Positions 45,642-54,754 of a stretch of 64,000 nucleotides of DNA are shown in pieces. The stretch lies in the NCBI RefSeq assembly GCF_030409225.1, contig NZ_JAUFPK010000001.1, positions 1,165,026 to 1,229,025 on the forward strand. The letters are read 5' to 3'. Every line of letters begins with the position of its first letter. The first letter of the stretch is position 1. The translations under genes were made by a program, and so were the position numbers. The notes beneath the pieces were generated by a model. The model ran no database searches and was not told the DNA's origin. It saw nothing but the letters and a program-made list of their open reading frames with translations. This DNA comes from Aquisalimonas lutea. GTDB taxonomy: Bacteria; Pseudomonadota; Gammaproteobacteria; Nitrococcales; Aquisalimonadaceae.

Positions 45642-46595
45642 ATGACCAGGGTACTCGTCGTCTACTATTCGCAGACAGGTCAGCTGCACCGCATCCTGCA
45701 GGCGTTGGTGGCACCGCTGGAGGCGGCCGACGGCGTGGAGGTGGACTACCAGCCCCTGGCGCCGCAGCGCCCCTGGCCGTTCCCGTGGACCCTGTTGCGG
45801 TTTCTCGACGTCTTCCCGGAGTGCGTGTACCAGGACCCGCCGCCGCTGCAGCCCCTGTCGGCGGACGCGGACCGCGGCTACGACCTGGTCGTTCTCGGCT
45901 ATACCGTCTGGTTCCTGTCGCCGGCGCCGCCGGTGACCGCGTTCCTGCAGTCCGCCGAGGGTCGGCGGCTGCTGCGTGATACACCGGTGGTGACCGTGGT
46001 GGCCTGCCGCAACATGTGGCTCAGCGCCCAGGCCGCGGTGCAGGAGCACCTGGCCGCGGCGGGCGCGCGGCTGAGCGATCACGTGAGCTTCGTCGACCAG
46101 GGCTCGTCGCTGGCCACGTTCTTCACCACGCCGCGCTGGATGTTCACCGGACGCAAGGACCGCTGGCTGGGGGTGTTCCCGCGTGCCGGCGTGGCCGAGT
46201 CCGAGATCACCGAGCGAGCCCCGCGCCTGGGGCGCGCCCTCGCGGAAGCGGTCGCCGCCGGGCGCGTGGACGGGTGCGCCCCGGTACTCGACGGCCTGGG
46301 CGCGGTGCACGTCGACGAGGGGCTCATCGCCAGCGAGCGCATCGGCATGCGCAGCTTCCGCATCTGGGGCCGGCTGGTCCGCCGGGCGGGGCCGCCGGGT
46401 TCGGCGGCGCGCAAGCCGGTGCTGGCGGTGTACCTGGTATTCCTGGTGCTCATGATCGCCACCGTGGTTCCCGTCACCCTGGTGCTGCGCCGCCTGCTCC
46501 AGCCGCTGCTGGCCCCGCGCCTGCGCCGGATGCGGGCCGAGCTGGAGGCGCCCTCGGGGTCGGCGCGCCATCGGCTGGAGGAGACGCAGCGATGA
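45642..46595 (+). CDS. darA: Dialkylresorcinol-forming flavoprotein DarA
   Basis: DarA aromatises the cyclohexanedione made by DarB to the resorcinol. The 317-residue protein has a flavodoxin-like N-terminal domain with the phosphate-binding YYSQTGQLHRI (residues 8-18), a VVLGYTVWFLSPAPP strand-loop (about residues 85-100) and a C-terminal membrane helix (about 265-290) that would tether it to the inner membrane. ATG at 45642 fits the motif position. It overlaps darB by 4 bp, the usual darA-darB pairing. Confidence 0.87.
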   Translation: MTRVLVVYYSQTGQLHRILQALVAPLEAADGVEVDYQPLAPQRPWPFPWTLLRFLDVFPECVYQDPPPLQPLSADADRGYDLVVLGYTVWFLSPAPPVTAFLQSAEGRRLLRDTPVVTVVACRNMWLSAQAAVQEHLAAAGARLSDHVSFVDQGSSLATFFTTPRWMFTGRKDRWLGVFPRAGVAESEITERAPRLGRALAEAVAAGRVDGCAPVLDGLGAVHVDEGLIASERIGMRSFRIWGRLVRRAGPPGSAARKPVLAVYLVFLVLMIATVVPVTLVLRRLLQPLLAPRLRRMRAELEAPSGSARHRLEETQR

Positions 46596-47758
46596 CGGCG
46601 GCGGCCTATATCACCCGGCTGTCCGGGGTGCTGCCCAACGCCCCGGTGGACAACGAGCGCATGGAGCAGGTCCTGGGCCAGGTGGGCGAGCGCCCGTCCC
46701 GGGCGCGCCGGATCGTCCTGCGCAACAACGGCATCCGCCGGCGGCACTACGCCCTGTGCCCGGAGACCGGGATGCCCACCCACAACAACGCCCAGCTCAC
46801 CGCCGAGGCCGTGCGCGCGCTGGCTGGCGACGCCTTCGCCCTGGAGACCATGGATCTGCTGGTCTGCGGTACCAGCACGCCGGACCAGCTCATGCCCAAC
46901 CACGGCGTCATGGTGCACGGCGAGCTCGGCAGTCCCGCCTGCGAGGTCACGGCCACGGCGGGGATCTGCATGGCCGGCGTGACGGCGCTGAAGTACGCCT
47001 TCATGAGCGTGCGCGCCGGGCTGGCCCGGCGCGCCGTGACCACGGGCTCGGAGCTGGCCTCCACCTACCTGTGGTCGCGGCACATGCGCGCCGAGGGGCC
47101 GGAGGACGCCGAAGCCCTGGAACGGCGCCCGGAGCTGGCCTTCGACCGGGACTTCCTGCGCTGGATGCTCTCCGACGGTGCCGGCGCGCTGCTGGTGGAA
47201 GGCACGCCGGCCCGTCGCGGGCTGTCCCTGCGCATCGACTGGATCGAATGCCTGTCCTATGCCGGGGAGCTGGAGCCGTGCATGTATGCCGGCGCCCACA
47301 AGGGCGCGGACGGGCGGCTCACCGGCTGGCGCGAGTACGGCAGCCTCCAGGCCGCGGCCGCCGACGGCGCGTTCTCCATCAAGCAGGACGTCAAGCTGCT
47401 CAACGAGCAGATCGTGCGCTACACCGTTGGCGAAGGGCTCTCCGAGGTGCGCCGGCGGCGCTCGCTGCAGCCCGACGAGGTGGACCATTTCCTGCCGCAC
47501 TATTCCTCGGAGTACTTCCGCGACCGGGTGGCCGCCGAGCTGGAGCGCATCGGCTTCCCCATCCCGGCGGAGCGGTGGTTCACCAATCTCCGCGAGCGCG
47601 GCAACACCGGCGCGGCGAGCATCTACCTGATGCTCGAGGAGCTGTTCCACGGCGGTACGCTGCAGCCGGGCCAGCGGATCCTGTGCTTCGTGCCCGAGAG
47701 CGGGCGCTTCTCCACGGCGTACATGCTGTTGACGGTGGTGGCTCCCGATGAAGCGTGA
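46592..47758 (+). CDS. darB: KASIII-like condensing enzyme DarB
   Basis: DarB joins and cyclises two acyl chains to a 2,5-dialkylcyclohexane-1,3-dione. The 388-residue protein has the KASIII triad: Cys126 in TATAGICMAGV, His303 in DHFLPHYSS and Asn338 in ERGNTGAAS. It is longer than FabH (about 317 residues) and has a DarB-like insert around residues 165-190. It overlaps darA at its start and the small 138-residue gene at its end, so the three are translated together. Confidence 0.88.
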   Translation: MTAAAYITRLSGVLPNAPVDNERMEQVLGQVGERPSRARRIVLRNNGIRRRHYALCPETGMPTHNNAQLTAEAVRALAGDAFALETMDLLVCGTSTPDQLMPNHGVMVHGELGSPACEVTATAGICMAGVTALKYAFMSVRAGLARRAVTTGSELASTYLWSRHMRAEGPEDAEALERRPELAFDRDFLRWMLSDGAGALLVEGTPARRGLSLRIDWIECLSYAGELEPCMYAGAHKGADGRLTGWREYGSLQAAAADGAFSIKQDVKLLNEQIVRYTVGEGLSEVRRRRSLQPDEVDHFLPHYSSEYFRDRVAAELERIGFPIPAERWFTNLRERGNTGAASIYLMLEELFHGGTLQPGQRILCFVPESGRFSTAYMLLTVVAPDEA

Positions 47759-48164
47759 CGATGTCCCCCAGCACGGCAGCGCCACGCTGTCCGGCGAGCG
47801 CAAGGCGGTGTATGCCGTCGACGCCCACGGGCGCTACAGCCGCGAGGCGACCTCGGGCTGGGACGCCGAGGAAGCCGTGACCCGGCTGGCCCTGGAGGAG
47901 TTCCGCCGCCTCGCCGCCGAGGCCCGGGAGCGGGTCGTCGCGGGCGAGAGCGCGCCCCTGGAGGTGCACATGTACCAGCAGCGCATGGATCCGGACACGC
48001 TGGCCCAGGCCACCGGGCTGTTCCGCTGGCGGGTCCGGCGCCACCTGCGTGCGCGGGTCTACCGCCGGTTGCCGGAACGCATTCGGGCGCGCTATGCCGC
48101 TGCCCTGGGGCGATCGGCGGACGAGCTGGCGGTGCTGCCCCCGGAGGAGGACGGCGGCTCATGA
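47748..48164 (+). CDS. Small basic/acidic protein of the pigment cluster, unknown function
   Basis: A 138-residue protein not recognised. It starts within darB (11-bp overlap) and ends within the LolA-like gene (4-bp overlap), so it is an integral member of the operon. The N-terminus has a GERKAVYAVDAHGRYSREATSGWDAEE strand-rich part, the middle an acidic helix. The C-terminal half, DPDTLAQATGLFRWRVRRHLRARVYRRL, could be a helical Arg-rich nucleic-acid- or membrane-contacting segment. No Cys, no signal peptide. Accessory role in polyketide assembly is the simplest guess. Confidence 0.6.
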   Translation: MKRDDVPQHGSATLSGERKAVYAVDAHGRYSREATSGWDAEEAVTRLALEEFRRLAAEARERVVAGESAPLEVHMYQQRMDPDTLAQATGLFRWRVRRHLRARVYRRLPERIRARYAAALGRSADELAVLPPEEDGGS

Positions 48165-48784
48165 GCCGCCGTCCGGCACGATGCCATCGGGCGGGCGCCC
48201 TGTGTGCCTGGCTGCTGGCGCTCGCCGCGGTCGCGCCGGCCCCGTCCATGGCGGAGCACGGCAACGGCGACTGGGGCCTGGCCGAGCTCATGGCGGCCCG
48301 TGCCGAAGTGACCGGGGGCCGGGCCCGGTTCCGGGAGGAGCACCACGACGAGCTGCTGGCCGAGCCCGTGGAGCGCACCGGGACGCTGGTCTACCGGGCC
48401 CCGGATTACGTGCGCAAGACGGTGACCGGTACGGACGGCCGGACCCTGGAAGTCCACGGCGACCGCGTACGGGTCGGCGATGGCGACGACCAGCGGCGCC
48501 TGCACATCCATGAGCACCCGGCGCTGGCCGGTGCCGTCGCCGCCTTCCGGGCGACGCTGGCCGGTGATCTGGCCACGCTGCGGGAGCACTACGCCATCCG
48601 CTTCCAGGGCGGGCACGACGACTGGACCCTGACCTACCGGCCGACCACCGGGGCGCTGGCGGAGCGCCTGGAGCGTATCGTCATCCGCGGTCGCGGTCGG
48701 GCGATCAGCGAGGTCGAGACCCGGGAGACGGACGGCAGCTGGCGGCTGATGCGCATCAGTCGGGCCGGCGACGGCGCCGGGTGA
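48161..48784 (+). CDS. LolA-like outer membrane lipoprotein carrier of the pigment cluster
   Basis: A 207-residue periplasmic protein with signal peptide (hydrophobic about residues 11-28, cleavage near PSMAE). Its LolA-like beta-barrel half begins RFREEHHDELLAEPVERTGTLVYRAPDYVRK. Aryl polyene clusters regularly contain such a LolA-like gene next to an MMPL exporter; it may ferry the lipidic product across the periplasm. It overlaps the MMPL gene by 4 bp. Confidence 0.82.
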   Translation: MSRRPARCHRAGALCAWLLALAAVAPAPSMAEHGNGDWGLAELMAARAEVTGGRARFREEHHDELLAEPVERTGTLVYRAPDYVRKTVTGTDGRTLEVHGDRVRVGDGDDQRRLHIHEHPALAGAVAAFRATLAGDLATLREHYAIRFQGGHDDWTLTYRPTTGALAERLERIVIRGRGRAISEVETRETDGSWRLMRISRAGDGAG

Positions 48785-51114
48785 GCGGGCCCGTGGTGGC
48801 AGCGATGCGCCGGCTGGTGCCCTTTGTCGTCGCCTGCAGCTTGTGCGCCGCGCTGGCCGCGGTCCTGGCGCTGGTGCTCGCGCGCGGCGGCGTGGATACC
48901 GACCTGACGGCCTTCGTGCCGACACCGGGCGGGGATGTCCCCGAAGCGTTGCGCGACGAGCTCCGGGCGGGCCTGTCCGAGCGGGTGATCCTCGCCGGCA
49001 TCCGGGGCGGCGGGGTCGCCGATCGCATCCGCGCGAGCCGGGCACTGCGGCAGAAGCTCGCCGGGCAGCCCGGCGTGGCGCGGGTGGTGAACGGCCCGGC
49101 CAGCGCCGCGCCGGACGGTCTCGACGCCCTGATGCCGTACCGGTATCTGCTCAGCCCGGAGGTCACTCCGGAGCGGTTCCGGGAAGACGCGCTTCGCCGG
49201 GCCCTGGCCGAGCGCCGCCGGGAGCTGGCCGGCCTCCTGGGCGGGGTCGACCGGGAGCGGCTGCGTGCCGATCCCACCGGCGAGCTGCGCGCGGTGCTCC
49301 GGCAGCTGCGCCCGGAGGTCACGCCGGCCACCCGCAACGGCATCTGGGTCACCGACCAGGAAGAGCACGCCCTGCTCGTCATCGAGTCCCGCCACGACGG
49401 CACCGACCTGGACGCCCAGCAGCGCCTGCTCGATGCCGTGCGGGCCGCGTTCGGCGAAGCGGCCGGTGACGCGTCCCTGGAGCTCGTGCTCACCGGCCAG
49501 CCGGTGTTCGCGGTGCAGTCCCGGGCGCGCATCCAGGCGACCATCGCCCGGGTCAGTGTGATCGGGGGTGTGCTGCTTGTGGCGTTGCTTCTGTGGGCCT
49601 ATCGCTCCGTGACCGCCATCCCCCTGGTGGCCGTGCCGCTGCTCAGCGCCCTGGTCGCCGGCGCCGGGGTGGTTGTCGCCCTGTTCGGCTCCGTGCACGG
49701 CATGACCCTGGCCTTCGGCGGAACCCTGGTCGGGGTGGCGGTGGACTACGCCGTGCACCTGTTCAGCCACCGCCGCTCCGGCGAGCCGGCGCAGCGGGCC
49801 ATGATCCGCATCTGGCCCACCATCCGGCTGGGCGCGCTGACCACGGTGGCCGGCTACGGCGCCATGGTCCTGAGCGGTGTTGCCGGGCTGATGCAGCTGG
49901 GCGTGTTCGCCGCCGCCGGCCTGGTCGCGGCGGCGCTGACGACGCGCTGGCTTCTACCCGCTATCGTCCCCGAGGCCCCGACCCGTCGGCACCTGCCCGG
50001 GCCGGCCTGGCTGGATGCCGCGCCGCCGCGGGCGGGACGCTGGCTGGTGGTGGCCGCCGCCGTCGCCGGCCTCGGCACCGTTGCCGGCCACGGCGACCGC
50101 CTCTGGCAGGACGATCCCGCCGCCATGAATCCGGTGCCCCGCTCGCTCCAGGAGGAAGACGCCCGGTTGCGGAGCGCGCTCGGTCGTGCCGACATGCGCC
50201 ACCTGGTACTGGTCTCCGGCGCCGGTGCGCAGCAGGTGCTGCGGCGCCTGGAGGCGCTGGAGCCGTCGTTCCGGGCGCTGGTGGCCGACGGCGTGGTGGC
50301 GGGGGTCGATCATCCCGCCGGGGTGCTGCCGAGCCGCGCCACCCAGCTCCGGCGCCGGGAGGCGCTGCCGGCCCCGGACGTGCTGCAGCGGCGCCTGGCC
50401 CGCGCGGGCCAGGCGCAAGGCTTCCGCGACGGCGCGTTCACGCCGTTCGTCGAGGCCGTGGAGGCGGCGCGGAGCCGTGACCCGCTGACCATCGACGATC
50501 TCGAGGGCACACCGCTGGCGGACCTGGTTCAGGGCCAGCTCGTGCGGGCGCAGGGGCGCTGGTGGGGGGTCGCCCGCCTGCGCGGGGTGGGCGACGCGCA
50601 GGCCCTGGCGGCGCGCCTCGCCGACGCGCCCGTTCCGGGAGTCATGCACCTGGACCTGAAGGCGCAGGCCGAGGCCGGGCTGGTGCGTCTGCGTCACCAT
50701 GTACTGGGGTATTCCCTCGCCGGCGCGGTGGTCATGCTGGCGCTGCTCGGCGCGGGCCTGCGCTCGCTGCGCGAGGCCGGCGCCGTCTGGCTGCCGGCTC
50801 TGCTGGCCGCGCCGTCGGCTGCCGCGATCCTCCTGGCCGCGGGACAGCGGCTGTCGATCTTCCATCTGGTGTCGCTGCTGCTGGTGGTGGGGCTCAGCCT
50901 GGACTACGCGTTGTTCTTCCGTCGCCGCGGCGAGGATGCCCTGGCCCGTGCCCAGACGCGCCGGGCGCTGCTGGTCTGCGGCGCGTCCACATTGGGCATG
51001 TTTGCGCTGCTGGCGGGCTCGGACCTGTCGGTGCTCCGGGATATCGGGCGAACGGTGACCCTGGGGGCCGCGCTGGGGCTGCTGTTCGGATGGCTCGTCA
51101 GCGCCCGTCGCTGA
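48781..51114 (+). CDS. MMPL/RND-family exporter
   Basis: A 777-residue inner membrane exporter with a GTG start overlapping the LolA-like gene. It has two repeats, each with one helix, a large periplasmic domain and five helices. The first membrane block contains GMTLAFGGTLVGVAVDYAVHLFSH with the conserved membrane Asp-Tyr pair, the second VGLSLDYALFFRRRGEDALAR. The family exports lipids and pigments; here it probably moves the polyene or resorcinol lipid to the periplasm. It converges with the MipA-like gene (17-bp overlap). Confidence 0.9.
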   Translation: MSGPVVAAMRRLVPFVVACSLCAALAAVLALVLARGGVDTDLTAFVPTPGGDVPEALRDELRAGLSERVILAGIRGGGVADRIRASRALRQKLAGQPGVARVVNGPASAAPDGLDALMPYRYLLSPEVTPERFREDALRRALAERRRELAGLLGGVDRERLRADPTGELRAVLRQLRPEVTPATRNGIWVTDQEEHALLVIESRHDGTDLDAQQRLLDAVRAAFGEAAGDASLELVLTGQPVFAVQSRARIQATIARVSVIGGVLLVALLLWAYRSVTAIPLVAVPLLSALVAGAGVVVALFGSVHGMTLAFGGTLVGVAVDYAVHLFSHRRSGEPAQRAMIRIWPTIRLGALTTVAGYGAMVLSGVAGLMQLGVFAAAGLVAAALTTRWLLPAIVPEAPTRRHLPGPAWLDAAPPRAGRWLVVAAAVAGLGTVAGHGDRLWQDDPAAMNPVPRSLQEEDARLRSALGRADMRHLVLVSGAGAQQVLRRLEALEPSFRALVADGVVAGVDHPAGVLPSRATQLRRREALPAPDVLQRRLARAGQAQGFRDGAFTPFVEAVEAARSRDPLTIDDLEGTPLADLVQGQLVRAQGRWWGVARLRGVGDAQALAARLADAPVPGVMHLDLKAQAEAGLVRLRHHVLGYSLAGAVVMLALLGAGLRSLREAGAVWLPALLAAPSAAAILLAAGQRLSIFHLVSLLLVVGLSLDYALFFRRRGEDALARAQTRRALLVCGASTLGMFALLAGSDLSVLRDIGRTVTLGAALGLLFGWLVSARR

Positions 51115-51964
51115 CGGGCACCTGACGCTCGGACCGACCCAGGATCCACGCGATGCCCGCGCCGGCCATGACGGCATGGCGTGTCTCTACCAGAGGGCTG
51201 TCCCGGAAGCGGGCACCGGCCAGGTTCTGGTAGCGCACGAAGGCGCCGGCCCAGAGGCTGTCGAAGCGGCGGCTTGCGCTCAGCGTCAGCACGGCGCCGC
51301 CGTAGCCGCCGGGGGCGCGGTAGGCGGGCCGCTCGTCGGTGGCATCCGCCGCCGGAACATCATAGTAGTACGCCTGGTAGGCCCGGCTGGAGAACCGGGG
51401 CCCGGCGCTGATGCCGATGTCCCAGCCGCCGAGCACGTCGCGCAGGTCCAGGCTGAGCATGGGCTGGACGCGCCAGCCGACGTGGCGGATGCCGTCGCTG
51501 TCCACGGCGATGCCGGCGCGGACCGGCATGCGGATGCGCCAGCGCACCGGCCCGTCCTGGTAGAGGAGCCAGTTCACCGACGGGCCGGCTTCGAAGACCG
51601 GGGCCAGGTCGTCCATGCCCGCCCGGGCGCTGTCGTCGTCGCTGGATACCGGTACGGCGCCGTCGAGGCTCACGTCCACCGATAGCCGCGGCCGGTCGAC
51701 GAGCAGCCCGCGGAGGCCCTCGCGGTCGGCGCGGAAAACGTCGCCGCGGTAGACCACGTAGGGCAGCGGCAGCAGGTAGGTCTGCTGCCGGGACGAGCCG
51801 ATGTAGTCGGGAAAGGTCGTGGGCGCGACGCCGAAGCCGATCTCCCACAGGGGTTTCGTCTCCCCGGCGCCGGGCGCGGTCCACGGCAACAGGGCCAGCA
51901 GAACCAGTGCACGGAGGACGTTCCCCCAGCGCACCCGCTGCCGTCGTGCGCGCCCGTCGGTCAC
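51098..51964 (-). CDS. MipA/OmpV family outer membrane protein
   Basis: A 288-residue outer membrane beta-barrel protein with a signal peptide (about residues 15-35) and the family opening WEIGFGVAPTTFPDYIGSSRQQTYLLPLPYVVYRGD. Aromatic-ended strands alternate to the C-terminus (GAGIAWILGRS). MipA in E. coli scaffolds peptidoglycan enzymes; others are pores. It overlaps the hydrolase gene by 4 bp and sits inside the pigment cluster, where an outer membrane role in product placement is possible but only inferred. Confidence 0.85.
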   Translation of the reverse strand: MTDGRARRQRVRWGNVLRALVLLALLPWTAPGAGETKPLWEIGFGVAPTTFPDYIGSSRQQTYLLPLPYVVYRGDVFRADREGLRGLLVDRPRLSVDVSLDGAVPVSSDDDSARAGMDDLAPVFEAGPSVNWLLYQDGPVRWRIRMPVRAGIAVDSDGIRHVGWRVQPMLSLDLRDVLGGWDIGISAGPRFSSRAYQAYYYDVPAADATDERPAYRAPGGYGGAVLTLSASRRFDSLWAGAFVRYQNLAGARFRDSPLVETRHAVMAGAGIAWILGRSERQVPVSDGR

Positions 51965-53340
51965 AGCGTCTCCCCGGGGGCCGGTGCGTACAGCGCGTGC
52001 AGGTAGTGCCGTCCGTTGCGGGTCGTTACCGGCGTGACCGAGAAGGTCACCTCGCTCTTCCCGGCCCCCGTCGCCCTGAGGACGGCCGTGTCGCCCTCCA
52101 GCCGCGTCCCGGCAATGTTCAGGGTGGCGCTGGCCGCGACCACGGGCACGTCGGCGCGGATCCGGCCGGTGGTCAGGGTGACCTGGCTGTTGCTCGCTTC
52201 CAGGCCGACGGCGTCACCCTCGATGAACGTGTTCACGATGGTCACGCTGGAGTTCTCGACGGTGATGATGCGGGCGCTGGCATCGCGCACCGTGACGTTG
52301 TCGCAGTTGCGGATGGTCAGGGAGGCGTAGGCCCCCTGGAAGACCCGGCCGTCGGTGCCGTTGCACTCGGCCCGCCGTTGCCCGGGCTCCGGTGCGGACG
52401 GGCGGCCCGCGTCGGGCGGATCACCGGTGAGGCGGGCGCGCAGTGCCCGGTTGAAGGCATCGGGCCGCTCCAGCATGGGGGCGTGCCCGGTGTCGTCGAA
52501 CACGGTCAGCTCGGCGGCCGGCAGGGCATCGGCCAGGACCCGCCCGACGCGCAGGGGCGCGATGCGGTCCTCCCGCCCCCAGAAAATGCTGGTCGGCGCC
52601 TGTACCCGCCCGAGGGTCTCGCTGTAGTCCGTCAGCGCCAGGGCGAACCCGGCGATCACCCGCGGGTTGCCGCGCAGGGCGGTGCTCCGGAGCATGGCCG
52701 ATTCCACCACCATGGCGGGGTCGGGCACGCGGCGCGTGATCGCCCGGATCACCTCGCCGCTGAGCCAGTCCACGGGACCGGCGGAAGCGATGCGGCCACC
52801 GGTGAGCGAATGCGTGGCGAACGGCACCAGGTACTCGGCGTAGGCGGAATGGTGGAGAATGCCGGCGACGTTGCTGAGCAGCAGCCGCTCCACACGCTCC
52901 GGATGGGTCCCCGCGTAGCGCAGGCTGACGGCGCCGCCGAGCGAGTGCCCGAGCAGGTGCACGGGGGTATCGCCTGCGGTCTCCGCGATCACGTGATCGA
53001 GAACCCGGACGTAGCAGTCCGGGGTATAGGGCTGGCTGCCATGGCTGGAGCGGCCGAAGCCCGGCAGGTCGAAGGCGACGACGCGGAAATCGTCGGTGAG
53101 GCCCGGGATCACGTGGCGCCAGGCCGCGGACGCCTCGGTGCCGATGCCGTGGACCAGCACCACGACGGGCCCGTCGCGCCGGCCTCCCTCGTAGACCAGC
53201 AGATCGCCGTCGAACACCGGCTCGCGGATGAAGCGCCCGTCAAGGCCGGCCAGCTCCGGCGGCTCCGCACGGCCGGGTGCGGCGGTCGCGCAGAGCAGCA
53301 ACATCAGCACCAGGGCTCGGCGCAGGGGGTGCCGGGTCAT
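51961..53340 (-). CDS. Secreted alpha/beta hydrolase with C-terminal beta-helix-like domain
   Basis: A 459-residue protein with a signal peptide (about residues 8-25). The alpha/beta hydrolase domain (about 45-300) has VLVHGIG, nucleophile Ser in LLGHSLGGAV and the final DDTGHAPMLERPDAF His motif. A Pro-rich hinge is followed by a C-terminal domain (about 320-455) of short Val/Thr/Asn-rich repeats (YASLTIRNCDNVTVRDASARIITVENSS) that look like beta-helix coils. This fusion is unusual for the hydrolase family. It could act as an esterase or ester-forming enzyme on the pigment; no direct evidence. Confidence 0.78.
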   Translation of the reverse strand: MTRHPLRRALVLMLLLCATAAPGRAEPPELAGLDGRFIREPVFDGDLLVYEGGRRDGPVVVLVHGIGTEASAAWRHVIPGLTDDFRVVAFDLPGFGRSSHGSQPYTPDCYVRVLDHVIAETAGDTPVHLLGHSLGGAVSLRYAGTHPERVERLLLSNVAGILHHSAYAEYLVPFATHSLTGGRIASAGPVDWLSGEVIRAITRRVPDPAMVVESAMLRSTALRGNPRVIAGFALALTDYSETLGRVQAPTSIFWGREDRIAPLRVGRVLADALPAAELTVFDDTGHAPMLERPDAFNRALRARLTGDPPDAGRPSAPEPGQRRAECNGTDGRVFQGAYASLTIRNCDNVTVRDASARIITVENSSVTIVNTFIEGDAVGLEASNSQVTLTTGRIRADVPVVAASATLNIAGTRLEGDTAVLRATGAGKSEVTFSVTPVTTRNGRHYLHALYAPAPGETL

Positions 53341-54014
53341 TGCGGGTCTCCCGGGGTCAGGGGTGTGCCGCGCACCCGGTGCAGCATGGCGTGATTGCCG
53401 GTGAGGCGGGCGAACAGGGTGCCGACATGATACCAGTGGAGCAGGTAGGCCTCCCAGGCAAGCAGCCAGGGCAGGCGCAGCGACGGTACCAGCGCGTCTT
53501 CCGCGGGGTAGGCGCGGATGGCGAGCCCGAGGTTGCGGGCGATGGTCTCGCTGCGCCGGAGATGGTAGCGACTGGTGACCAGCACCAGTTGCGTCCCGGC
53601 CGCGGCGGGCAGCCGGCGCGCCGCCTGCTGGAAATTCTCCAGGGTGTTGCGGGAGTGCTCCTCCACGCCGATGCGCTCGGCGGCGATGCCGCAGGCGATC
53701 AGGTAGGCCTTGCCGGCGGCCGCCTCGGAATGCGGTTGCTCGGGCATGCGGCCCCCGAGCAGCCACAACGGCGCGGCGGTGTTGTCCCGGGCGATGCGCG
53801 CCGCGCAGTCCAGGCGCCGGCGGAAGTCCGCCGAAGGTTCACCGGCGACGAGGCTGTGGCCGGGGACGACGATGCCGTCGACGCGGTCGAGCCGCGGTGC
53901 CCGGGCCGTCGCCCGGACCAGGATGCGGGCGAGGATGGCAAGGTACGTCACGCCCAGGGACAGCACCAGCACGCCGTTGGCCAGGAGGTTCGTTTGTACG
54001 GCGTGTCGATCCAT
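53337..54014 (-). CDS. YdcF/ElyC family (DUF218) membrane protein
   Basis: A 225-residue protein with one N-terminal membrane helix (about residues 8-30) and a DUF218 domain: GIVVPGHSLVAG, then PLWLLGGRMPEQPHSEAAAGKAYLI, EEHSRNTLENFQQA and LVTSRYHLRRSETIAR, whose S-R-Y-H-x-x-R motif is diagnostic. Relatives (SanA, ElyC) affect envelope integrity and lipid carriers. ATG 54014 is chosen over a TTG at 54032. It overlaps the hydrolase gene by 4 bp, forming a three-gene unit with the MipA-like gene. Confidence 0.85.
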   Translation of the reverse strand: MDRHAVQTNLLANGVLVLSLGVTYLAILARILVRATARAPRLDRVDGIVVPGHSLVAGEPSADFRRRLDCAARIARDNTAAPLWLLGGRMPEQPHSEAAAGKAYLIACGIAAERIGVEEHSRNTLENFQQAARRLPAAAGTQLVLVTSRYHLRRSETIARNLGLAIRAYPAEDALVPSLRLPWLLAWEAYLLHWYHVGTLFARLTGNHAMLHRVRGTPLTPGDPQ

Positions 54015-54131
54015 GAGCCCGCTCGGTGGCAAGGGATGGCGGCCACGGCTGCGCCGTCGATGCCGTGCTCGGGCACAGTGCTGGCTGGCGGCAGGACAGC
54101 CGCCCCGGGGCGGGGCGGCTGCTTCGTGGTG

Positions 54132-54515
54132 TTACATCAGCCGCATTTCGTTGTTGATGTCCCGCCGCAGGTTCTGGATCCAGCCGTTGTAGTTCTGGTG
54201 GATCTTGTCCCCGTCGTAGCGGAGGTTCTCGCTGTCCTTGTAGATGATGTCGTAGGAGTCGGTGTCGTACATGATGTCGACCTTGGCCATGTGATCGCGC
54301 ACCCGGAGGGTGGCCTCGATGTGGCCCTCGTCCTGCGGGTTCATCTCCCAGCCGAGCCCGGCCCCGGCGCGCATGATGGCTTCCCTGGCCTGTTCCATGG
54401 TCTCGACACCGACGGGGGCGTCGTTGACGTTCTGCAGGGTGGCCGTGCGGCACGCGCCGAGGACCAGGGCCGCTGCGACGATCGCGAGCAGTACGATTTT
54501 CTTGTTGGATTGCAT
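54132..54515 (-). CDS. Small lipoprotein of unknown function
   Basis: A 127-residue lipoprotein: MQSNKKIVLLAIVAAALVLGAC gives a signal peptide with lipobox LGAC (Cys22). The mature part has GLGWEMNPQDEGHIEATL and YDIIYKDSENLRYDGDKIHQNYNGWI, a small conserved lipoprotein type found scattered in Gammaproteobacteria. GGAGGG precedes the ATG. It has its own promoter (54621-54649). Relation to the pigment cluster is positional only. Confidence 0.8.
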   Translation of the reverse strand: MQSNKKIVLLAIVAAALVLGACRTATLQNVNDAPVGVETMEQAREAIMRAGAGLGWEMNPQDEGHIEATLRVRDHMAKVDIMYDTDSYDIIYKDSENLRYDGDKIHQNYNGWIQNLRRDINNEMRLM

Positions 54516-54620
54516 GAGGTTCCCTCCGCTGACAACGATACGATTCCGGTGGCTGTCTCGAGCCACCGCCAATGCCCAGCGTACCCGGCGTTGCGCTTCA
54601 TCCGGGCCCGCCGCTCCAGT

Positions 54621-54649
54621 TGTCTAACACTCGCTTCGACGGGATTCAA
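54621..54649 (-). promoter_or_regulatory. Promoter of the small lipoprotein
   Basis: Minus-strand TTGAAT (54644-54649), 17-base spacer, TAGACA (54621-54626). Confidence 0.5.
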
Positions 54650-54724
54650 GAACCAAGGTATAAAGGCGCTTGTGCTGCTGCCGCGCAAGTTCCTGTTCTC
54701 CGGGGGCTTCCGGGCGTCGTTTTG

Positions 54725-54754
54725 TTGCGACGGTAGGCCGCCGGCCCGTATACT
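54725..54754 (+). promoter_or_regulatory. Promoter of the aryl polyene KS operon
   Basis: TTGCGA (54725-54730), 18-base spacer, TATACT (54749-54754), about 100 bp before the preferred ketosynthase start. Confidence 0.5.
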
